A stretch of DNA of 64,000 nt from an uncultured Oscillibacter sp. (GCA_910588175.1 CAJUQQ010000003.1:14631-78630), one strand, 5' to 3'. Shown: positions 17,822 through 25,962, counted from the stretch's first letter. The notes: generated from the letters alone by a model not told the origin. Numbers and translations: made by a program.

Positions 17822-18776
17822 AGTAAATGGGATTCAGGTAAGTCCCCTCCCGCTGGAGTTCAAAGTGCAGGTGGGGCCCGGTGGCCATGCCGGTCTCCCC
17901 CACTTCGGCGATCTTCTCTCCCCGCTTCACCGCCGCGCCGGAGGAGGCCGTAATCCGGCTGCAATGGGCATAGAGAGTCGAATAGCCCCCCTCATGGGCC
18001 ACGACGCAGTAGCGGCCATAGCTGCTGCTGTCTCCCACGGCGGTGACGGTGCCGTCGGCAAAGCACCGCACCTCCGTCCCCGCGTCCGCCGCCAAATCCA
18101 CACCGTAGTGGAAGCGCTCCTCTCCCTCCGTCGGGTGTTCCCGGTAGCCGAAGTCGGAGCTGAGCGTACCGGCCACCGGCGCGCAGTAGTCAAAGCCCAG
18201 AAGGGCCTGCTCCATGCTGACTCCTTGGGGAAGATTTTCCTGGGAGTACAGAACATAGGCCAGGTTCGAGGCCGATTGAAGCGCTTCTGCGGGGGCCTTC
18301 TCCGTGGGGGAAGCGGAATTTTCCCGGTAGCTCCGCAGGGTTTCCAACGCCGCGCCGTCTTGAAGCCTTGGCGTCTTTCGGGTGGTCATTCCCTCCGAGG
18401 GTTCTTCGGGTTGGGAGACGGCGCTGGTCTGGACCGCCTCCTCCTGAGGGTGGAACACCGCCTGATAAACCGCTCCCACGCCGCCTTCTTCTCCGGAAAA
18501 GGCCCGGCCCACAGCGGAAAATACCGCCTGAACATCCATGTTCCGTTCCATTGCGGCGGACAGTTTTTCATTGAATGTCGCCATTTTCGCCGGAAGCAGC
18601 AGCTTTGCCGCCACCAGTGCCACAAAGACACTGCCGCACGCCACCAGCTGTAAAAGCCGCCGCAGGTCTTTTGCCGTCAGGGACTCCCCCTGTCTGCGGC
18701 GCGCTCCGCCCCGGACGCTTCCAACGCTCTGCCTTCGTGCGGTCATCAGCCGCCGTCCCGCCTGCCGTGAAGTCAT
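17805..18776 (-). CDS. SpoIVFA-like membrane-anchored M23 (LytM) protein
   Basis: This 323-aa protein has a basic cytoplasmic N-terminus, one membrane segment (~48-65, LLQLVACGSVFVALVAAKLL), a long linker and a C-terminal M23 domain. Its zinc and catalytic motifs are intact (HYGVDLAADAG, then HLHFELQ), unlike a purely degenerate LytM fold. AAGGAGGGG lies before the ATG. The order M23-M50 with overlapping ends matches spoIVFA-spoIVFB, where SpoIVFA holds the protease inactive in the forespore outer membrane. It might equally be an ordinary cell-wall endopeptidase. Confidence 0.83.
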   Translation of the reverse strand: MTSRQAGRRLMTARRQSVGSVRGGARRRQGESLTAKDLRRLLQLVACGSVFVALVAAKLLLPAKMATFNEKLSAAMERNMDVQAVFSAVGRAFSGEEGGVGAVYQAVFHPQEEAVQTSAVSQPEEPSEGMTTRKTPRLQDGAALETLRSYRENSASPTEKAPAEALQSASNLAYVLYSQENLPQGVSMEQALLGFDYCAPVAGTLSSDFGYREHPTEGEERFHYGVDLAADAGTEVRCFADGTVTAVGDSSSYGRYCVVAHEGGYSTLYAHCSRITASSGAAVKRGEKIAEVGETGMATGPHLHFELQREGTYLNPIYYVSSL

Positions 18777-18908
18777 GCCGTCCCCTCCTTCAGGAGATTT
18801 TTCCCGCTTGTTTCCATCTATTTTATGAGCTTGACCCCTTAAAAATACCGGAAAAATCCCTTCCTTTTCCTCATTCTGAGAATCTCAAGAAAATATGAAA
18901 AAAAAACC

Positions 18909-18937
18909 TTGCTTTTTGGGTCTTTCCCTGCTAAAAT
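18909..18937 (+). promoter_or_regulatory. rpsT promoter
   Basis: TTGCTT (18909-18914), a 17-nt spacer and TAAAAT (18932-18937) lie ~65 nt before the rpsT start. Confidence 0.7.
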
Positions 18938-19001
18938 ATAGGTCTGTACGGTAGGACTTGTCCTGCCCGCATGAAATCAACGGCCAAAGGAGGTGTTTGG
19001 T

Positions 19002-19265
19002 TTGCCGAATATCAAGTCTGCCAAAAAGCGCGTCCTCATCGGAAAGGCGAGGAACGCCCGCAACAAGGCCACGAAGTCCGATCTCAAGACCGCGATCAAA
19101 AAGTTCGAGGCCGCCGCCGCAGAGGGCAATCGCACCGATGCCGATGGCGCTTACAAGGTTGCGGTGAAGAAGGTCGATCAGGCTGTGGCGAAGGGTGTTC
19201 TCCACAAGAACGCGGCCGCTCACAAAAAGAGCGCCATGACCCTGAAGCTCAATCGGATCGGTTGA
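19002..19265 (+). CDS. rpsT: 30S ribosomal protein S20 (TTG start)
   Basis: This 87-aa helical 16S-binding protein begins with the canonical PNIKSAKKRVLIGKARNARN and ends in HKNAAAHKKSAMTLKLNRI. The start decides itself: AAAGGAGG is followed by 8 nt and TTG at 19002, giving the standard S20 N-terminus. A GTG at 18993 overlaps the ribosome-binding site and is rejected. TTG start codons are known for S20 in other bacteria. Monocistronic, with its own promoter and terminator. Confidence 0.97.
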   Translation: MPNIKSAKKRVLIGKARNARNKATKSDLKTAIKKFEAAAAEGNRTDADGAYKVAVKKVDQAVAKGVLHKNAAAHKKSAMTLKLNRIG

Positions 19266-19334
19266 TCCAAACATATCCCCGTTTCCGGGGGAGTGACGCT
19301 TCCGTGTGAATGCCCGGAGGCCGTCAGGCCAAAA

Positions 19335-19359
19335 GGGCATCCGTTCGGATGTCCTTTTT
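19335..19359 (+). terminator. rpsT terminator
   Basis: An 8-bp stem GGGCATCC-GTTC-GGATGTCC (one G-U pair) is followed by TTTTT. Confidence 0.88.
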
Positions 19360-19380
19360 GTTTTGCCAGGAGGTTCTAAT

Positions 19381-20178
19381 ATGCCTATTTTCGATACCCA
19401 TGCCCACTATGATTCCAATGGCTTTACCGCCGACCGGGACGAAATCCTCTCCTCCCTCCCTGCCGCCGGGGTTGGTCTGGTGGTGGACCCGGGATGTGAG
19501 CTGGAGAGCTCCCAGGCCGCCGTGGCCCTGGCAGAGCGGTATTCCTTTGTCTACGCCGCCGCGGGCATCCATCCCTCCGACTGCGCCGGAACCGGAGAGG
19601 CGGAGTTCGCCGCTCTCCGGGCGCTGTGCGGACACGAGAAGGTAGTGGCCGTGGGGGAGATTGGACTGGACTACTATTGGAAGGACAACCCTCCCCGGGA
19701 ATTCCAGCAGACGGTCTTCCGGCGGCAGATTGAGCTGGCGGCAGAGCTTGGCCTGCCCATCATCGTCCATGACCGGGAGGCCCATGGGGATTCCCTGGCC
19801 ATCGTGCTGGAATATCCCGAGGTACGGGGAGTGTTCCACTGCTTCTCCGGCAGCCCTGAGATGGCGGAGGAGCTGCTGAAACGTGGATGGTTCTTGGGCT
19901 TTGACGGTCCCATCACCTATAAAAACGCACAGAAGGCCCCGGAGGTTGTGGCTGTCACGCCCCTGGACCGCATCGTGGTGGAGACGGATTCCCCCTATCT
20001 CTCCCCGGTCCCTCTCCGGGGAAAGCGGAACGACAGCCGGAATCTTCCCTATATCATCGGGAAACTGGCGGAATGGAAGGGCGTTTCACCGGAGGAAATG
20101 ACCCGGATTACCTGGGAGAACGGTCTGCGCCTCTTCCCAAAGATTCCTATCGAAACGGAGGCTTCCAACCATGTATGA
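19381..20178 (+). CDS. tatD: TatD-family metal-dependent DNase
   Basis: This 265-aa TIM-barrel hydrolase has the metal ligands of the family: FDTHAHYD at the N-terminus, VGEIGLDYYW with the bridging Glu, IIVHDREAHGD, FHCFSGSPE and VETDSPYLSP. TatD proteins have 3'-5' exonuclease activity on damaged DNA or RNA. CAGGAGG precedes the ATG at 19381. The next gene overlaps its stop by 8 bp, and a TatD-linked radical SAM gene lies 1.8 kb downstream. Confidence 0.95.
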   Translation: MPIFDTHAHYDSNGFTADRDEILSSLPAAGVGLVVDPGCELESSQAAVALAERYSFVYAAAGIHPSDCAGTGEAEFAALRALCGHEKVVAVGEIGLDYYWKDNPPREFQQTVFRRQIELAAELGLPIIVHDREAHGDSLAIVLEYPEVRGVFHCFSGSPEMAEELLKRGWFLGFDGPITYKNAQKAPEVVAVTPLDRIVVETDSPYLSPVPLRGKRNDSRNLPYIIGKLAEWKGVSPEEMTRITWENGLRLFPKIPIETEASNHV

Positions 20179-20953
20179 AAAGCAAACGGCGGTCTTAAAC
20201 TGTCCCTGCAAGGAATTTCCTCCCATGGCGGACCCCGCTCCCATTATAACCGCCTACCAGGAAGCCCGGAGGCGGGCGGGGCGTAGCTCCTCCACGCAGC
20301 CGGGACTCCTCCAGCGTTTTTTCACAAAAACGCCGCCGGCTCCGGAGCGCTTCGTCCCCGTCCTCATCGCCGTTGGGGACGACTCCCCTCTGGAGGGATT
20401 CAAATGGCTGGAGAATGAAACACCGGAGGAGCACCGTCAGAGGCTCCTTGCTCAGCCTATAGAAGACGGCAGGGCCCTCCTGGCCCGCATGGCCGCCCAG
20501 AATAAGGAGTGCGCGGAGGAGGACGGCTGGGACTGGCCCAGTCAGGAGGTCCTGGGCCCCATGGAAGGCGGCGAAGCGGTCGACCGTTTCCTGGGCATCT
20601 CAGATTTCCATGGGAAAACCATTCCCCTGGTACTGGCGGAAATCCCGGTGAAGCACCCCTGGGAGGTCTTCGCCCATGTCCCCTTCGGCGGCTGGAACGA
20701 GTGCCCCTCCAATGAAGAGCAGATGGCCATCGCGAAATACTGGTATGAAGCCTACAAAGCTGTCCCGGCAGTGATCACCCGGGACGTGCTGGAGTATGCC
20801 CTCCCCGCCCCGGTGGGACGGGAAGCGGCCATGGACCTGGCCCTGGAGCAGTATACCTTCTGTCCGGACATCGTGGACCAGGGCTGTGAATCTGTAGGCT
20901 ATCTGGCGGATACTCTCGCAAAATCCACCAAATGGTATTTCTGGTGGGATTGA
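20171..20953 (+). CDS. DUF4253-containing protein
   Basis: This 260-aa soluble protein ends in a clear DUF4253 domain: EVFAHVPFGGWNECPSNEEQ, then YWYEAYKAVPAVITRDVLEY, then EQYTFCPDIVDQG, ending KWYFWWD. DUF4253 proteins are predicted to be cytoplasmic with unknown function, often near toxin-immunity genes. The N-terminal 90 residues are not recognised. Its ATG overlaps the tatD stop by 8 bp and has GGAGG 9 nt before it, so it is in the tatD operon. Confidence 0.85.
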   Translation: MYEKQTAVLNCPCKEFPPMADPAPIITAYQEARRRAGRSSSTQPGLLQRFFTKTPPAPERFVPVLIAVGDDSPLEGFKWLENETPEEHRQRLLAQPIEDGRALLARMAAQNKECAEEDGWDWPSQEVLGPMEGGEAVDRFLGISDFHGKTIPLVLAEIPVKHPWEVFAHVPFGGWNECPSNEEQMAIAKYWYEAYKAVPAVITRDVLEYALPAPVGREAAMDLALEQYTFCPDIVDQGCESVGYLADTLAKSTKWYFWWD

Positions 20954-21076
20954 GCAGAGGATGGATTCCCCTTCTGCCGGCGCATTATAAACTATATTGC
21001 CCCCTATGCCGCCCAAGTACATTACACGGACGGCGTGTTTCTCTACACGATTTTCATCTTTACGGCAGCTGATTGA
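20954..21076 (+). pseudogene. Remnant of a duplicated lipoprotein gene (3' end)
   Basis: In the gap before the lipoprotein gene a frame ending in TGA (21074-21076) reads NYIAPYAAQVHYTDGVF and then LYTIFIF. This resembles the C-terminus of the neighbouring lipoprotein, YVAETSAAVRYRDGVF followed by TLQDFHLY. It has no start codon or ribosome-binding site and follows the DUF4253 stop in the same frame. I read it as the tail of a decayed tandem copy of the next gene. Confidence 0.5.
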
Positions 21077-21088
21077 GGAGACACAACC

Positions 21089-21967
21089 ATGAGTCTAAGG
21101 CATTCCGCTCTTTCTTCCCTGCTGGCCCTGGCGGTGCTGGCGGGATGCGGAACCACAGCCCCGGCGGATTCGGAAGCTCCAGCGAACGCGCCTCCAGCGG
21201 CGGAAGAATCCTTCTCCCTGCCCGAAGCCCGCCCACTGGAACCTCTTTCCGCTCCGGCTGTCATCACGGAGGGCCGGGCCCCAGCAGAGAACTATGACCT
21301 GCCGCCCTCCCTAGCCGATCCCCGATATAACGCAGAGGGCTGGATCCACGGCGGCGTGGTGGGCTTTCTGGCGGAAGCGCCGGAGAGCGGCGCGGCCTTT
21401 TATGCCGCCCCTTATCAGGCCAACGGAGAGAGTCCCGCCCTCATTCGCTGGGGAGACAGCCTGGCGGAATTCGATTGGGACTTTCTTACACCCCGGACAA
21501 TCCTGCCCAGAATGGACTGCTTCGACGCGGACGGCGACTGGGAGGACGAACTAATTGTCATTTGCTACACCGGCAGCGGGACCGGGGTCTCCATCGAAGA
21601 GCTGCATATTCTGGAGAAGGGCCCGGACGGGACCCTGACGGACTACGCTTTTCCCGAAAGCATCTGGCAGGAGGAGGTCCCCAAGCTGTTCGGCACCGCC
21701 GAACTTGGCGGAAGAACCTTCGCCATGCTGGGACATGAACTGGTGGAGTTCAGCCATGAGGGCCTGGACCTGGAAAAACCCTCTTCCGGCATGATCGCCG
21801 GATTCAGCACAGAGGATTGGGGCGGCCTCCGGTTCCGGGGCGCCTTCTGCCTGAGCCCGCCGGACAGCGCGGCCCCCTGCTACGTGGCGGAAACCTCGGC
21901 CGCCGTCCGCTATCGGGACGGCGTGTTCACCCTGCAAGATTTTCACCTTTACAGCTACGACCAATAA
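21089..21967 (+). CDS. Putative lipoprotein of unknown function
   Basis: This 292-aa secreted lipoprotein has a signal peptide with lipobox LAVLAGC (Cys ~20) and a Pro/Ala-rich linker to ~60. Its globular domain contains a calcium-loop-like stretch DCFDADGDWEDELIVICYTG (residues ~152-171), as in FG-GAP/VCBS-type repeats. Its C-terminal ~25 residues recur in the remnant upstream. TGAGGAG precedes the ATG. It lies in the tatD-DUF4253-radical SAM row and is followed 13 nt later by the radical SAM gene. Confidence 0.78.
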   Translation: MSLRHSALSSLLALAVLAGCGTTAPADSEAPANAPPAAEESFSLPEARPLEPLSAPAVITEGRAPAENYDLPPSLADPRYNAEGWIHGGVVGFLAEAPESGAAFYAAPYQANGESPALIRWGDSLAEFDWDFLTPRTILPRMDCFDADGDWEDELIVICYTGSGTGVSIEELHILEKGPDGTLTDYAFPESIWQEEVPKLFGTAELGGRTFAMLGHELVEFSHEGLDLEKPSSGMIAGFSTEDWGGLRFRGAFCLSPPDSAAPCYVAETSAAVRYRDGVFTLQDFHLYSYDQ

Positions 21968-21980
21968 AGGAGTACCAGCT

Positions 21981-22601
21981 ATGGAAAAAGGCTTTACCAT
22001 CACCTATGAGTACGGGGAAAACCTGTACGTCAACACCACAAACCGCTGCAACTTCAACTGTGAGTTCTGCCTCCGGCACAACGGACACGGGGGAAGCATC
22101 TACACCCACAACCTCTGGCTGGAACGGGAACCCACCCGGGAGGAGATTCTGGCGGACATCGAAAGCCGGGACCTGTCCCAATACAAGCAGCTGGTTTTCT
22201 GCGGCTTCGGCGAGCCCAGCTACCGAATCGACGACATCTGCTGGGTCATCGACCAATTGAAGTCTAAGGGCAAAAAGCCCTTCGTCCGCATGGACACCAA
22301 CGGCACCGGAAACCTGATTCACGGCCGGGACATCTGCCCGGATTTCGCCGGACGGTTCGACATGGTGTCGATCTCTCTGAACACCGACACGGCGGAAAAG
22401 TACGACGCCCTCTGCCACCCGGTCCAAACCGGGGCCTATGAGGCCATGAAGTCCTTCGCCAGGGAATTGAAACAGTATGTTCCCACAGTGATGATGACAG
22501 TGGTGGACACGATTCCCAAGGAGGAAATCGAACGCTGCCGGAAAATCTGCGAGGAAGAGATTGGCGCGGTTTACCGGGTGCGGGAATATATTGAGGATTG
22601 A
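21981..22601 (+). CDS. TatD-associated radical SAM protein
   Basis: This 206-aa protein has the radical SAM motif CNFNCEFC (residues ~24-31), followed by VFCGFGEPSYR as the GGE-like SAM-binding strand and VRMDTNGTGNL. Its short length and genomic link to tatD match the TatD-associated radical SAM family of anaerobes, whose substrate is unknown. AAAGGAG lies before the ATG, 13 nt after the lipoprotein stop. The oxygen-sensitive cofactor fits an anaerobe. Confidence 0.88.
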   Translation: MEKGFTITYEYGENLYVNTTNRCNFNCEFCLRHNGHGGSIYTHNLWLEREPTREEILADIESRDLSQYKQLVFCGFGEPSYRIDDICWVIDQLKSKGKKPFVRMDTNGTGNLIHGRDICPDFAGRFDMVSISLNTDTAEKYDALCHPVQTGAYEAMKSFARELKQYVPTVMMTVVDTIPKEEIERCRKICEEEIGAVYRVREYIED

Positions 22602-22619
22602 GAAAGGAAGGTTTCGACG

Positions 22620-22859
22620 ATGTTTCATTTGCTCGGCTCGCTGATTATGGGTGCGCTGGTGGGCTGGATTGCCGGGAAGCTGATGGATACCGACGGCGGA
22701 TTCCTCCGCAATGTCATCATCGGTATCGTAGGCTCCGCCGTGGGCAGCACGGTATTCGGCCTGTTCGGCTTTTACGCCTACGGCTGGTTTGCCAACCTTA
22801 TTGTAGACGTAGCGGGCGCGTGCCTGTTCATCTGGGTGGCGCGAAAATTGTTTCACTGA
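22620..22859 (+). CDS. GlsB/YeaQ/YmgE-family small membrane protein
   Basis: This 79-aa protein has three hydrophobic segments with the family's glycine pattern: LIMGALVGWIAGKLMDTDGG, then NVIIGIVGSAVGSTVFGLF. Members are called stress-response or transglycosylase-associated membrane proteins, but function is not established. GAAAGGAAGG precedes the ATG, 18 nt after the radical SAM stop. A strong terminator follows. Confidence 0.9.
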   Translation: MFHLLGSLIMGALVGWIAGKLMDTDGGFLRNVIIGIVGSAVGSTVFGLFGFYAYGWFANLIVDVAGACLFIWVARKLFH

Positions 22860-22874
22860 TTGGACGGTTACGCA

Positions 22875-22912
22875 AAACGGGCTTTCACACAAAGTGAAAG
22901 CCCGTTTCCTTT
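22875..22912. terminator. Bidirectional terminator
   Basis: A 14-bp perfect stem AAACGGGCTTTCAC / GTGAAAGCCCGTTT with a 5-nt loop is followed by CCTTTTAT on the plus strand. It separates the convergent GlsB-type and VOC genes. Confidence 0.9.
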
Positions 22913-23310
22913 TATAGCATTTGCAGCAGCTCAATCTGTTCCCCTGAGGGACCGGCAAAAAACCAGTTCTGCAAGCCCCCGAAAAGGTCCGGCAGGACCT
23001 TTTTCTCCGGCGTCAGGAAGGTGTCCACTCCCGCCGCCCGGACCGCCGCGGTCGCAGCGTCCAGATCATCCACCAGCAGGGCGAAGTGGGGGACGTTCCC
23101 TTCCCCCATGGGCATGTCCGTGGGGCTTTGAATCAGCTCCAACGTGATGCCGCCAAAAAACACCAGCGCCAGTTTCTTCTCCCCTGCCGGAGTGGTCACG
23201 CCGCCCCGGCCCTTTACCGCGCCGCCCAGCTTCTCATAAAAGGCGATGCTCTCCTCAATATCCCGGGTATAAATTGCCACATGGCCCAAACCCTGAAAAT
23301 GTTCCTGCAT
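22912..23310 (-). CDS. VOC-family (glyoxalase-fold) protein
   Basis: This 132-aa protein has the paired VOC fold: LGHVAIYTRDIEESIAFYEK at the N-terminus with the first metal-ligand His, FGGITLELIQ, then NVPHFALLVDDLDAA and PSGEQIELLQM. It resembles methylmalonyl-CoA epimerase or lactoylglutathione lyase-type proteins, but the substrate cannot be told. It lies downstream of the thiolase gene across a 145-bp gap with a hairpin. Confidence 0.83.
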   Translation of the reverse strand: MQEHFQGLGHVAIYTRDIEESIAFYEKLGGAVKGRGGVTTPAGEKKLALVFFGGITLELIQSPTDMPMGEGNVPHFALLVDDLDAATAAVRAAGVDTFLTPEKKVLPDLFGGLQNWFFAGPSGEQIELLQML

Positions 23311-23330
23311 TCTTATCTCTCCTCAACAGC

Positions 23331-23358
23331 CAAAGAGGGACCCGAAGGCCCCTCTTTG
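23331..23358 (-). terminator. Hairpin after the thiolase gene
   Basis: A 9-bp stem CAAAGAGGG / CCCTCTTTG with a 10-nt loop lies ~100 nt past the thiolase stop. No T-run follows on the minus strand, so it is weak or a processing hairpin. Confidence 0.4.
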
Positions 23359-23455
23359 CAATTTAGATGTTCTTGCCGCCGCTCCGGCCTGGCCAGTCAA
23401 CAAACCGCCAGAGCGGAGAAACGTTCTTTTGCATCCTTTTCTTTCAAGAAAAAGA

Positions 23456-24712
23456 TCAGCACTTCTCGAAGATAGTGGCAACGCCCATGCCGCCGCCGAT
23501 GCAGAGGGTGGCCAGGCCCTTCTTGGCGTCGTCCCGCTTCTGCATCTCGTGGAGCAGAGTGACGATGATCCGCGCGCCGGAAGCGCCCACGGGGTGGCCC
23601 AGAGCAATCGCTCCGCCGTTGACATTGACCTTCGCCATGTCGAAGCCCAGCTCCCGGCCCACAGCGATGGACTGGGCGGCAAAGGCCTCGTTGGCCTCGA
23701 TCAGGTCGATGTCGTCGATGGTCACGCCGGCTTTCGCCATGGCCTGACGGGAGGCGGGCACGGGGCCCACGCCCATGATCTTGGGATCGACGCCGCCCTG
23801 ACCCCAGCCGATGAGCTTAGCCATGGGCTTCAGGCCGTACTTCTCCACAGCCTCGCCGGAAGCCAGAACAATGGCCGCCGCGCCGTCGTTGATACCGGAG
23901 GCATTAGCCGCGGTGACCCGCTGCTGGCCCTTATCCTCGGTTTCCTTTTTGCCGGTGAGCTCGAAGGTATGGACCACATCCGGGTTAGGGGACTCGGGAC
24001 CCACGGGGAAAGCGCCCCGGAGCTTGGCGATGCCCTCGGCGGTGACGCCGGCCTTGGGATATTCGTCCTTCTTGAAGTCCACCATGTCCCGCTTGACCTT
24101 TACGGGGACGGGGACGATCTCGTCGTCAAACTTGCCGGCGGCCTGGGCGGCCTCGGTCTTCTGCTGGGAGGCGGCGGCAAACTCGTCCTGCTCCTGGCGG
24201 GTGATGCCCCAGACGTCGTTGATGTTTTCGGCGGTGGTTCCCATGTGGTAGTTGTTATAGGCGTCCCACAGGCCGTCCTTGATCATGGTGTCCACCAGCT
24301 TTTTGTCGCCCATGCGGGCGCCCCAGCGGGCATCCATGGAGGCGAAGGGAGCGGCGCTCATGTTCTCGGTACCGCCGCAGACCACCACGTCGGCGTCCCC
24401 GGCCAGGATGGAACGGGCGCCCTCGATGAGAGACTTCATGCCGGAGCCGCAGACCATGCCCACGGTATAGGCGGGAACGGAATAGGGAATGCCGGCCTTG
24501 ATGGAGACCTGACGGGCCACGTTCTGGCCCTGGGCGGCGGTGAGGATGCAGCCGAACATGACCTCATCCACGTTCTCCGGCTTCACACCAGCGCGGTTCA
24601 GGGCCTCTTTGACCACGATCGCGCCCAGCTCCGCAGCGGGAGTGTTCTTCAGACTGCCGCCAAAGGAGCCGATGGCGGTACGGCAGCAGTTCACGACATA
24701 AAGATCTTTCAT
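23456..24712 (-). CDS. thlA: Acetyl-CoA C-acetyltransferase (thiolase)
   Basis: This 418-aa enzyme condenses two acetyl-CoA to acetoacetyl-CoA, the first step to butyrate or butanol-type products in Clostridia. The active-site Cys is in VGMVCGSGMKSL, the His in IEANEAFAAQ and GGAIALGHPVGASGAR, and the second Cys in CIGGGMG. It is longer than the usual ~392 aa because of a ~24-residue insertion after AKLRGAF in the loop domain (VGPESPNPDVVHTFEL...). The ATG at 24712 gives the normal N-terminus MKDLYVVNCCRTAIG. It has a strong promoter with repeat half-sites. Confidence 0.96.
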   Translation of the reverse strand: MKDLYVVNCCRTAIGSFGGSLKNTPAAELGAIVVKEALNRAGVKPENVDEVMFGCILTAAQGQNVARQVSIKAGIPYSVPAYTVGMVCGSGMKSLIEGARSILAGDADVVVCGGTENMSAAPFASMDARWGARMGDKKLVDTMIKDGLWDAYNNYHMGTTAENINDVWGITRQEQDEFAAASQQKTEAAQAAGKFDDEIVPVPVKVKRDMVDFKKDEYPKAGVTAEGIAKLRGAFPVGPESPNPDVVHTFELTGKKETEDKGQQRVTAANASGINDGAAAIVLASGEAVEKYGLKPMAKLIGWGQGGVDPKIMGVGPVPASRQAMAKAGVTIDDIDLIEANEAFAAQSIAVGRELGFDMAKVNVNGGAIALGHPVGASGARIIVTLLHEMQKRDDAKKGLATLCIGGGMGVATIFEKC

Positions 24713-24833
24713 GATGTTCCTCCGTATTTGTAATATTTTGGCGGCTCGGCGGGCCGCCGGAGTCTCAACGGGCGAGACGGGGCACGGATTGCCAATTTTT
24801 TGACAAACCGCTGACCGCCTTTCTCTGTGTATC

Positions 24834-24862
24834 ATTATAGAGACTCCTCCCCGTTTCGTCAA
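24834..24862 (-). promoter_or_regulatory. Thiolase promoter
   Basis: On the minus strand TTGACG (24862-24857), a 17-nt spacer and a perfect TATAAT (24839-24834) lie 122 nt before the start, leaving a long leader. Confidence 0.88.
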
Positions 24863-24935
24863 TGGCCTTTCGTCAGGTTTTACAGTTTCGTTAAATCTTT
24901 GACAAAATCAAGGTTGTTTTCGTCAAGGTGACGAA
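24854..24935. promoter_or_regulatory. Array of TTTCGTCA half-sites: probable operator
   Basis: TTTCGTCA occurs at 24854-24861 (over the -35) and 24868-24875, TTTCGTTA at 24886-24893, and a perfect inverted pair TTCGTCA-AGG-TGACGAA at 24919-24935. Spacing of 14 and 18 nt and placement at and upstream of the promoter suggest cooperative binding of a regulator I cannot name. Confidence 0.6.
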
Positions 24936-24957
24936 TTTTTCCAGAAAGCGGTCTGCC

Positions 24958-25962
24958 CTACTCCTCCGTCTCTCGCAGCTCCGTCAAGGCTTTGTCAAAA
25001 GAGGCAGCGTCCAAACGGTCATAGTCCGCCGTGGTCTGGACCAGCGCCCCTTCGGCGGTCTCCTGGAGCAGGCGGTCAAACGCCTCCCCCGCCAGAGCCT
25101 CCCCCTGCGACGCCAGGCGGCGGAGAATGGAAAAGCCCTCCTCCGACTCCAGAATCCCGGAAAACTGGCCCTCCTCCAGGGCCTTGGCCGCCTCCTCCAG
25201 CGCTTGGGGCAGAGTTCCGTCCCCCGGCAGCAGCGTCCGGGGACCTGCCGCGTCGTCCCCTTCCGCCGCCAGGACCGGGAACGCCGCCGCCGGGTCCTCC
25301 GCGCCGTTGAGACGGGAAAATACCTCCGCCGCCTTCTCCCGGGCCGCTTCCCGGTCCTCCCCGGCAGAGATCAGAATGCGGTCCACCGTCAGGCTGTCCG
25401 TCCCGTCCAGGAGCCCGGAAAGCTCGCTGCCCTCAGTGAGGCAGAGGTTATAGAGCTTTGCGTAGAGCATCCCCACCTCCGTCAGCTCCTCCGCCCGGAC
25501 ACGGTCCAACCCAAGAGCCGCCAGCTCTTTTAAGTACGCCTCTTCCCCGCCGTGGGCCGCCGACTGCTCTTCCCAGGTCTTCACCAGGGCGGCCCGCTCC
25601 GTCTCGCTGAGCACGCAGCCATAGCGGACCGCCCAGTTTTCCACCGTGGCGTAAAGCGCCGTGTTGGCCAAGGCCTGGTCCTTGGCATAGTCCGCCAGGG
25701 TGCCGCCGGAAACAGGGGCCTCCCAGTCCAGGGTCAGGCCGGAATCCTTGTATTTCTCCCGAATCTGGTCGCAGGTAAAGGCCAGCCAGTAGAGATAGCG
25801 CCAGGCCGGGACCTCCCGGCCGTCCACCGTCAGCAGCGCCAGCTCCTCCCCCAGCTTCGCCGCCCGGCCCAGAAGGGTGGCGTCTTCCTCCTCTTTTTTC
25901 AAGGCGCATCCGCTGAGACTCAGGCACAAAACCAGGACCACGGCCGCAATCCGTTTCCCCAT
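24958..25962 (-). CDS. PrsA/SurA-like peptidyl-prolyl isomerase lipoprotein
   Basis: This 334-aa exported lipoprotein has signal MGKRIAAVVLVLCLSLSGC with the lipid-bearing Cys at 19. A SurA-N-like helical region (~55-200) is followed by a divergent parvulin domain (~215-310: VDRILISAGED, then LLPGDGTLPQALEEAAKALE, then ILESEEGFSILRRL). It would assist folding of secreted proteins. The ATG at 25962 follows GGGAGGAG; a long upstream extension in the same frame belongs to the antisense of mfd coding and is rejected. A TATAAT at 26001-25996 is the likely -10. Confidence 0.82.
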   Translation of the reverse strand: MGKRIAAVVLVLCLSLSGCALKKEEEDATLLGRAAKLGEELALLTVDGREVPAWRYLYWLAFTCDQIREKYKDSGLTLDWEAPVSGGTLADYAKDQALANTALYATVENWAVRYGCVLSETERAALVKTWEEQSAAHGGEEAYLKELAALGLDRVRAEELTEVGMLYAKLYNLCLTEGSELSGLLDGTDSLTVDRILISAGEDREAAREKAAEVFSRLNGAEDPAAAFPVLAAEGDDAAGPRTLLPGDGTLPQALEEAAKALEEGQFSGILESEEGFSILRRLASQGEALAGEAFDRLLQETAEGALVQTTADYDRLDAASFDKALTELRETEE

